A stretch of DNA of 52,933 bases, taken from the NCBI GenBank assembly GCA_032718475.1, contig JAUCBJ010002890.1, positions 1-52,933 of the forward strand, read 5' to 3'. The number at the start of each line of letters is the position of its first letter. The first letter of the stretch is position 1. The translations under genes and the position numbers were made by a program. Origin of the DNA: Nemertoderma westbladi (Eukaryota > Xenacoelomorpha > Nemertodermatida > Nemertodermatidae). Positions 44,601 to 52,933 of the stretch are shown piece after piece. The notes under the pieces were generated by a model, which was not told the origin of the DNA, did not search any database, and saw only the letters and a program-made list of their open reading frames with translations.

Positions 44601-47600
44601 GTGTGGTTTTATTTGATTGTGGAGTGGTGCTATTTGATTGTAGTATGGTTCTGTTTGATTGTAGTGGGGTTCTATTTGATTGTAGTATGGTTCTATATTT
44701 GATTGTAAGTGTGGTTCTGTTTGATTGTAGTGTAGTTCTATTTCATTGTAGTATGGTTCTATATTTGATTGTAAGTGTGGTTTTATTTGATTGTGGAGTG
44801 GTGCTATTTGATTGTAGTATGGTTCTGTTTGATTGTAGTGGGGTTCTATTTGATTTTAGTATGGTTCTATATTTGATTGTAGTGTGGTTCTGTTTGATTG
44901 TAGTGTGGTTCTATTTGATTGTAGTACGGTTCTATATTTGATTGTAAGTGTGGTTCTGTTTGATTGTAGTGTGGTTCTATTTAATTGTAGTAGGGTGGAT
45001 TTATTTGATTGTGGAGTGGTGCTATTTGATTGTAGTGTGGTTCTATTTGATTGTAGTATGGTTCTATATTTGATTGTAAGTGTGGTTCTGTTTGATTGTA
45101 GCATGGTTCTATATTTGATTGTAAGTGTGGTTTTATTTGATTGTGGAGTGGTGCTATTTGATTGTAGTATGGTTCTGTATTTGATTGTAAGTATGGTTTT
45201 ATTTGATTGTGGAGTGGTGCTATTTGATTGTAGTATGGTTCTATATTTGATTGTAAGTGTGGTTCTATTTGATTGTAGTGTGGTTCTATATTTGATTGTA
45301 AGTGTGGTTCTATTTGATTGTAGTGTGGTTCTATTTGATTGTATTATGGTTCTATATTTGATTGTAGTATGGTTCTATTTGATTGTAGTATGGTTCTATA
45401 TTTGATTGTAAGTGTGGTTTTATTTGATTGTGGAGTGGTGCTATTTGATTGTAAGTGTGGTACTATTTGATTGTATTATGGTTCTATTTGATTGTAGTAT
45501 GGTTCTATATTTGATTGTAAGTGTGGTTTTATTTGATTGTGGAGTGGTGCTATTTGATTGTAAGTGTGGTTCTATTTGATTGTATTATGGTTCTATTTGA
45601 TTGTAGTGTGGTTCTATATTTGATTGTAAGTGTGGTTCTATTTAATTGTAGTGGGGTTCTATTTGATTGTATTATGGTTCTCTATTTGATTGTAGTGTGG
45701 TTCTATTTGATTGTAGTATGGTTCTATATTTGATTGTAAGTGTGGTTTTATTTGATTGTGGAGTGGTGCTATTTGATTGTAAGTGTGGTACTATTTGATT
45801 GTATTATGGTTCTATTTGATTGTAGTATGGTTCTATATTTGATTGTAAGTTTGGTTCTATTTGATTGTAGTGTGGTTATATTTGATTGTAGTATGGTTTT
45901 AGTTGATTGTAGTGTGGTTCTATTTAATTGTAGTGGGGTTCTATTATATTGTAGTGTGGTTCTATAATTGATTGTAAGTGTGGTTCTATTTGATTGTAGT
46001 GTGGTTCTATTTGATTGTAGTATGGTTCTATATTTGATTGTAAGTGTGGTTCTGTTTGATTGTAGTGTGGTTCTATTTGATTGTAGTATGGTTCTATATT
46101 TGATAGTAAGTGTGGTTCTGTTTGATTGTAGTATGGTTCTATATTTGATTGTAAGTGTGGTTTTATTTGATTGTGGAGTGGTGCTATTTGATTGTATTAT
46201 GGTTCTATTTGATTGTAGTATGGTTCTATATTTGATTGTAAGTGTGGTTCTGTTTGATTGTAGTGTGGTTCTATTTGATTGTAGTATGGTTCTATATTTG
46301 ATTGTAAGTGTGGTTTTATTTGATTGTGGAGTGGTGCTATTTGATTGTAGTATGGTTCTGTTTGATTGTAGTGGGGTTCTATTTGATTTTAGTATGGTTC
46401 TATATTTGATTGTAAGTGTGGTTCTGTTTGATTGTAGTGTGGTTCTATTTGATTGTAGTATGGTTCTATATTTGATTGTAAGTGTGGTTCTGTTTGATTG
46501 TAGTGTGGTTCTATTTAATTGTAGTATGGTTCTATATTTGATTGTAAGTGTGGATTTATTTGATTGTGGAGTGGTGCTATTTGATTGTAGTGTGGTTCTA
46601 TTTGATTGTAGTATGGTTCTATATTTGATTGTAAGTGTGGTTCTGTTTGATTGTAGCATGGTTCTATATTTGATTGTAAGTGTGGTTATATTTGATTGTG
46701 GAGTGGTGCTATTTGATTGTAGTATGGTTCTGTTTGATTGTAGTATGGTTTATTTGATTGTAGTATGGTTCTATATTTGATAGTAAGTGTGGTTCTGTTT
46801 GATTGTAGTATGGTTCTATATTTGATTGTAAGTGTGGTTTTATTTGATTGTGGAGTGGTGCTATTTGATTGTAGTATGGTTCTGTTTGATTGTAGTGGGG
46901 TTCTATTTGATTGTAGTATGGTTCTATATTTGATTGTGAGTGTGGTTCTGTTTGATTGTAGTGTAGTTCTATTTCATTGTAGTATGGTTCTATATTTGAT
47001 TGTAAGTGTGGTTTTATTTGATTGTGGAGTGGTGCTATTTGATTGTAGTATGGTTCTGTTTGATTGTAGTGGGGTTCTATTTGATTTTAGTATGGGTTCT
47101 ATATTTGATTGTAGTGTGGTTCTGTTTGATTGTAGTGTGGTTCTATTTGATTGTAGTATGGTTCTATATTTGATTGTAAGTGTGGTTCTGTTTGATTGTA
47201 GTGTGGTTCTATTTAATTGTAGTAGGGTGGGATTTATTTGATTGTGGAGTGGTGCTATTTGATTTTAGTGTGGTTCTATTTGATTGTAGTATGGTTCTAT
47301 ATTTGATTGTAAGTGTGGTTCTGTTTGATTGTAGCATGGTTCTATATTTGATTGTAAGTGTGGTTTTATTTGATTGTGGAGTGGTGCTATTTGATTGTAG
47401 TATGGTTCTGTATTTGATTGTAAGTATGGTTTTATTTGATTGTGGAGTGGTGCTATTTGATTGTAGTATGGTTCTATATTTGATTGTAAGTGTGGTTCTA
47501 TTTGATTGTAGTGTGGTTCTATATTTGATTGTAAGTGTGATTCTATTTGATTGTAGTGTGGTTCTATTTGATTGTAGTATGGTTCTATATTTGATTGTAA

Positions 47601-48590
47601 GTGTATTTTTATTTGATTGTGGAGTGGTGCTATTTGATTGTAGTATGGTTCTATATTTGATTGTAAGTATGGTTTTATTTGATTGTGGAGTGGTGCTATT
47701 TGATTGTAGTATGGTTCTATATTTGATTGTAGTGTGGTTCTATTTGATTGTAGTATGGTTCTATATTTGATTGTAAGTGTGGTTCTATTTGATTGTAGTA
47801 TGGTTCTATATTTGATTGTAAGTATGGTTCTATTTGATTGTAGTATGGTTCTATATATGATTGTAGTGTGGTTCTATTTGATTGTAGTATGGTTCTATAT
47901 TTGATTGTAAGTGTGGTTCTATTTGATTGTAGTATGGTTCTATATTTGATTGTAAGTGTGGTTCTGTTTGATTGTAGTATGGTTCTATTTGATTGTAGTA
48001 TGGTTCTATTTGATTGTAGTGTGGTTCTATTTGATTGTAGTGTGGTTCTATTTGATTGTAGTATGGTTCTATATTTGATTGTAGTGTGGTTCTATTTGAT
48101 TGTAGTATGGTTCTATATTTGATTGTAAGTGTGTTTCTATTTGATTGTAGTATGGTTCTATATTTGATTGTAAGTGTGGTTCTATTTGATTGTTGTGTGG
48201 TTCTATTTGATTGTAGTGTGGTTCTGTAGTTGATTGTAAGTGTGGTTCTATTTTTTTTTGTAGTGTTGTTCTATAATAGTTCATTCTAAGTGTGGGGGTT
48301 CTATTTAATTGATAGTGAGGGTTCTATTTAATTGTAGTGAGGGTTCTATTTGATTGTAGTGTGGTTCAATTTATTGTAGTGTGGTTCTGTAGTTGATTGT
48401 AAGTGTGATTCTATTTTTTTTGTAGTGTTGTTCTATAATAGTTCATTCTAAGTGTGGGGGTTATATTTAATTGATAGTGAGGGTTCTATTTAATTATAGT
48501 GTGGTTCTATTTGATTGTAGTGTGGTTCTTTAGTTGATTGCTTAATTGCATTGTGAGTGGTTCTATTTGATTGCAGTGTGGTTCTATAGT
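41690..48590. repeat. 21-bp minisatellite, about 6.9 kb, with nested segmental duplications
   Basis: The unit contains GTGGTTCTATTTGATTGTA with T-TATATTTGATT and GGAGTGGTGCTATTTG variants. Because 21 is a multiple of 3, very long frames appear on both strands (484 codons at 43487-44941, 344 at 43393-44427), but they are repeat artefacts. A block with TATATTGCAGTGTGG at 42648 recurs as TATATTGTAGTGTGG about 3.3 kb later, near 45948. TAGGGTGGATTTATTTG near 44993 recurs near 47224, about 2.23 kb on. The right edge (48240-48590) decays into CTATTTTTTTTTGTAGTG and similar forms. Confidence 0.95.
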
Positions 48591-48899
48591 TGATTGTTAG
48601 CGGCAGTGTATAGATGGTACTGCTTACTCGAACCCGTACCAATAATTTATGTATATCGTTAACATAGGTACTGTTTTGATCTCGACGGTTATAAGCAGGC
48701 CTACATGTGCAGTGTGCGCCGGTATCTTAGCGGTGCAGTATACACTGCTTTCAGTATGTGAATGACAGTAATTGGTGGTCTATCTGTACCGGCAACGGCA
48801 CAAACTCCTATAAAGTAAAGAATTAAAGGATTTTCTTCGGCAGTTAGGCTAGGGATTACGTACACAATCATATTTCAGTGCAGCCCCCCAGAACTATAC
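48591..48899. other. Unique non-coding interval
   Basis: No frame or repeat is supported between the 21-bp array and the second SINE. Confidence 0.4.
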
Positions 48900-49060
48900 A
48901 ACTCCAGTACTCATTTAGCTACCATTTATGGATGAAAGGCCGATATGCGCCTTCAAAGTATTCGTGCCGAAACGAAAACTGCACTGGCCCATGCGGGGAT
49001 TGAACCCACGAGAGATGTAGAATCAATGCAACCACTACAACATGGTGAGACCTACGTACA
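48900..49060 (-). mobile_element. tRNA-derived SINE, copy 2
   Basis: The minus strand has the A-box-like TGTTGTAGTGGTT (49042-49030) and B box GGGTTCAATCCCC (49007-48995). The tail then has CGTTTCGGCACG and GTAGCTAAATGAGTACTGGA, as in copy 1 at 18461-18640. It is shorter in the head by several bases and lacks a clear poly(A) end. Confidence 0.75.
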
Positions 49061-49976
49061 GTATTCATATGGACGGTCGGTACTGGGTTATCACCCTCCG
49101 TACGTATGGATAAATTCACCCGCCTAATAAAATTGTACATTAGTATACTTCCTGTTACCTACGACGGAGGTATATCATAATATATCCATTTTCTAATAAA
49201 CTTTATTTGTCGAAATACAGAACTAACGATAAAAAGCTAAGTGTGGTAAGTTAGGAAGAAGATATTGGTATCCGTTGTTAATGTTTGTATTGGAAAAATA
49301 TGTTGCATTATTTCTTGAATAAGAGAAGGCAAAATCAACATGTATTTTAATGTTCACGGCACTTCCATTTAATTGCTAAGAAATTACAGCAGATAGTAAA
49401 GGTAAACTATGAATAAAAGATAACGATTGCACAGAATAACATTCAACAGACTATGTTTGTCTCTTAGACAAGGGCTACAAGGGTTATCTGGGATCTCAAC
49501 ACGTAATCAAAAATAATAATGTGAGGGCAGAAGTTTTGATAATATTCTTGTGCGCGCTTTGGTACCATAGTGGACTATATAGTAACTTATTGATTCTTAT
49601 ATTTCTTGCACAAAAATTTATGAACAAATATCTATTTTTAGTAGCGGCGATCCCTAGCAATATTTCTTTATTAAATAATATAAAATTCAAAATTTTTTAG
49701 TACTGCACTAGTTTTATTGTCTTTAAATTCATGTTTTAAGTAGCCCTTGTCAGTGTAGTGTGCATTGTATCATGTATTACCTACCGTGCGTCTAATGAAA
49801 CGAGGAACTACATTCAGTGGACCAATTCAATGGAAAGTACGATGGTACTAAAACCCAAACACCCGACACGATAACTTAAGTTACATACATCCGCGGCGTA
49901 GGATATTACGCAGTGATTAAATGTGGCCGATGTGAGTTAGCTTAGCCCCCCGGCTCTTCTAATATTAACAATGTGT
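49061..49976. other. AT-rich non-coding interval
   Basis: No coding or repeat structure is supported. The 64-codon minus-strand frame near 49496-49690 is Ile/Asn/Leu-rich and fits chance in AT-rich DNA. Confidence 0.4.
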
Positions 49977-51530
49977 GGGGCGAGCCACGAAGTTGGCGGA
50001 GCCTTAGCGAATTGACACTGTTAGGGGGTGGGTCAATTTATGCAAATAGTTGTCGTCGTCGTCGTCGTCGTCGTTGTCGTCGTCGTCGTTGTCGTCGTCG
50101 TCGTTGTCGTCGTCGTTACGATTTTGACATGCTAATAACTTTGTCGGATTTAAAGCTGCCAAGTTGAAAATTTGTAGGTATCAATATGAGCAAAAGTTGA
50201 GATTTTTGAGAGACTTTCAGACACCATCAGTGCAATGGTCTCCCGCTAGAGGGCCACATGTCTAAACATTAAATGGCCACCCATTTCTTTGCTTTTAATC
50301 CGTTTAAGCTGAAACTTGGGAAGTATGTACTAGACCATTAGCTGTAAATTTCAAAGGAGGCTAATCTGTCTGCAGTTCTCCAGTCTGCCGCTAGAGGGCG
50401 AAATGTCCCGAATGTGAAATTATTCTTCCATTTAGTTGTTTATGATCTGATTACGCTGAAACTTGTCATATATGTACTAGATGACATCCTGAGTCTTTGT
50501 GTGGATTGTAATCGGTCCGAAGTTTTCCAGTCTCCCGCTAGAGGGCCACATGTCTAAACATTAAATGGCCACCCATTTCTTTGCTTTTAATCCGTTTAAG
50601 CTGAAACTTGGGAAGTATGTACTAGACCATTAGCTGTAAATTTCAAAGGAGGCTAATCTGTCTGCAGTTCTCCAGTCTGCCGCTAGAGGGCGAAATGTCC
50701 CGAATGTGAAATTATTCTTCCATTTAGTTGTTTATGATCTGATTACGCTGAAACTTGTCATATATGTACTAGAAGACATCCTGAGTCTTTGTGTGGATTG
50801 TAATCGGTCCGAAGTTTTCCAGTCTCCCGCTAGAGGGCCACATGTCTAAACATTAAATGGCCACCCATTTCTTTGCTTTTAATCCGTTTAAGCTGAAACT
50901 TGGGAAGTATGTACTAGACCATTAGCTGTAAATTTCAAAGGAGGCTAATCTGTCTGCAGTTCTCCAGTCTGCCGCTAGAGGGCGAAATGTCCCGAATGTG
51001 AAATTATTCTTCCATTTAGTTGTTTATGATCTGATTACGCTGAAACTTGTCATATATGTACTAGAAGACATCCTAAGTCTTTGTGTGGACAGTAATCGGT
51101 CCGGAGTTTTCGAGTCTGCCGCTAGAGGGCGAAATGTAGGAAAGTGATAACCTTTGCGAATTCCTTGATCTTAATCTATTTAAGCTGAATTTTGGAATAT
51201 ACAGTACCGGTATGTACTAGACCACATGCCTCGTCTTTGTGAGGAAGGTGATCGATCCGTAGTTCTTTAATATGCCGCTAGAGGGCTAAATGTATGAAAG
51301 TGAAAACCTTCCAACATTTCGTTATTTATGATCCGTCAATCGGAAACTTGGTAGATATGTAATAGACCATAGGATGTGGCTTTGTAGGGAAACTAATCCT
51401 TCCTTCTTCAGTTACCCAGTCTCCCGCTAGAGGGTTAACGTTTTCCGGGAAAATCTTCTCCTATGTTTTTATAATCCTTTCGAGTTGATACTTAGCATTA
51501 ACTCATTTCACGTGCTGCGCGAAGGCCCCA
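49977..51530 (+). mobile_element. Dispersed GGGGC-ended DNA element with internal tandem repeats
   Basis: The element runs from GGGGCGAGCCACGAAG to GTGCTGCGCGAAGGCCCC. A (GTC)n microsatellite lies at 50048-50117. About nine related half-units of 147 bp, most pairing into 294-bp units, follow (50237, 50530 and 50820 starts). Each carries CGCTAGAGGG and GCTGAAACTTG words. This left end, microsatellite, tandem unit and right end design resembles non-autonomous Helitron-like elements of marine invertebrates (pearl and DINE types). That assignment is inference; no hallmark such as a CTRR end has been confirmed. Confidence 0.75.
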
Positions 51531-52455
51531 CTTCGTGTACAAAGTATATATATTATAAGGTACCGGTAACACGGATGTGAATGATTTTTAAATAATTTTA
51601 TTTATTTAATTTAAATAAAAAATAATTTTAAACTATTTAAGTAACATAATTAATTTTAACAATTAACTCATGACATCGGCCTCATATTATGCACTTGTAA
51701 TTCAGCTTGATCTATATTAGGGACCGATGCCACACCTGTTGTAATAGTCCCTACGCCACTGATGTAGATAATATAGTAATATATAAATAGACATTGATAA
51801 GCAAAGATTACCCGCTATGCAACATAAACAAGTATTTTATTTAACTAGGTATATAATATAAAGCAAAAATGACCAGAATACCAAATGTGACATTTAATCT
51901 TCTAATTAAAACCGTAATTTGTAATTTTCCCAGTCTAACATTTAATGGCATTACTGTTTAGAGTAAAAAACCTTAGAAACTAAAATATTAAAAACTGAAA
52001 CTAATAAATCATGAAATTGATAGGAAGTATAATGGTGTGCTGGAAAGGTTTAACAAGCCCCCTTGTGACAAATAGAGACTAAATTCATTACTTTGGCCGT
52101 AATTATATACATGACCTGGCAAATTTACATTTACGGAAAAAAATTAACGACAACATACATTATAATAAAAAGTATACTAACATAATGTTAATACATTTTT
52201 ACCAATTCAAGTAAGCAAATATAGCTTATTATTGTTAAAAATTTCATTATCAAAGTATCGGGCTTACATACGAAGAGGATGTCATTTATTGTCTGTTGTT
52301 TATTTTTTGTTCTAAGTCTTCTTCGTAACCTGATACCAATACAAGATTGGAATAAGAGTTATGTCGATAGAAAAGGGTTGCTCAGACATCAATCAAATAA
52401 AAAAACTAACAACAATTATTTTCGATCTATCTTATTAAGTTCTCAATATTATCCA
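51531..52455. other. AT-rich non-coding interval
   Basis: No gene is supported. TTTATT near 52285 and 52302 is AATAAA on the minus strand and could be the poly(A) signal of the following minus-strand gene. Confidence 0.4.
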
Positions 52456-52933
52456 TCACTCACTGATGTCCGAAATATCGAGTAAGTCGGCATCGAGTTG
52501 GTCGTCAGACGACGAAGAGAGAGTGTCCGTGTTACAAACTGCGTCATGGATATGGTTACTTGAACTGCAGCACATCTCGAATATGGCATCATCGGCCCAA
52601 GGTGATGCAATAATACTACTGATGGCGTCTATCGTCTTGTCCGTTGCGTAGGAACCTGTTGAGCCTAAAACATCTTCTACAATGCTAACCTTATCTGTAG
52701 TTTCTGTTTCTGAACTCGATACAGACCCATGTTTATCAGTGTCAATAACACATTGATTTTTCGCTAGTAGCTGCTTTCCTGACGATTTTGGCGAGATTAC
52801 AAGGTTATTCTTGTCAACCGTTTTTGATTCCGACTCCGACACGTGTTTTCGCTTTGATATGGTTGATCTGTGTCGCTGTGATGGGCTTGGCTTTGGTTTC
52901 TTTGTTGGTTTCGGTTTGGGGGTTTTCTTCTTG
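52456..52933 (-). CDS. 3' coding end of a host gene (partial), unidentified
   Basis: The minus strand is open from the window edge to TGA at 52456-52458, about 158 codons. It starts with a Lys/Pro-rich basic stretch (KKTPKPKPTKKPKPSPS) and turns to an acidic, Ser/Asp-rich tail ending DLLDISDISE. This charge split suggests a disordered nuclear protein, but no family was recognised. The start lies outside the window. The frame appears continuous, so this is probably the last exon. Confidence 0.6.
   Translation of the reverse strand, partial: KKKTPKPKPTKKPKPSPSQRHRSTISKRKHVSESESKTVDKNNLVISPKSSGKQLLAKNQCVIDTDKHGSVSSSETETTDKVSIVEDVLGSTGSYATDKTIDAISSIIASPWADDAIFEMCCSSSNHIHDAVCNTDTLSSSSDDQLDADLLDISDISE

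Noticed and set aside
41690-48590. Very long plus- and minus-strand frames (up to 484 codons) rich in Val, Leu, Phe, Asp, Cys, Ser
   Set aside because: They are translations of a 21-bp repeat, open because 21 is divisible by 3, with no start, domain or splice context.

Overview
The window is eukaryotic, probably from a marine invertebrate. This rests on interrupted reading frames with GT-AG junctions, BEL/Pao LTR retroelements, a LINE 3' fragment, tRNA-derived SINEs, fold-back DNA elements and four long minisatellites. I cannot name the species; the frequent AGGCCT and ACCGGT words are a weak hint only. No bacterial operon, CRISPR array or rRNA gene is visible.

Layout: 1-410 is a short 22-bp tandem repeat and the end of a dispersed DNA element. 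990-5240 is a 39/45-bp minisatellite split by a solo LTR (1199-1883) with a TATAT target duplication. 5759-16150 (minus) is a decayed BEL/Pao retroelement: gag, protease, RT, RNase H and integrase, then two extra genes encoding a DEDD-exonuclease-like protein and a zinc-knuckle protein. Its gag start abuts a LINE 3' fragment (16150-17090). 17096-22040 holds two tandem copies of an element with (GATCT)n terminal inverted repeats, and a SINE and a fold-back element lie inside them. 22041-25047 is non-coding. 25048-29631 (plus) is a two-exon stretch of an unidentified host gene whose intron is filled by a 27-bp minisatellite carrying perfect splice-donor motifs. 30224-32385 is a 23-bp minisatellite. 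32489-41480 is a complete LTR-bounded element (CTATA target duplication) with gag-protease and the same accessory module, but no RT, RNase H or integrase. 41680-48600 is a 21-bp minisatellite with nested multi-kilobase duplications. 48900-49060 is a second SINE, 49977-51530 a dispersed element with internal tandem repeats, and 52456-52933 (minus) the 3' coding end of another host gene.

The most interesting point is that two different BEL/Pao copies on opposite strands share an accessory module absent from textbook BEL/Pao elements: an RNase D/EXD-like exonuclease relative followed by CCHC knuckles. In the plus-strand copy the module lies between intact LTRs, so it belongs to the element. That copy also carries two trains of short RNA hairpins flanking the module. 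About 28% of the window is minisatellite, and the very long frames inside these arrays are not genes.
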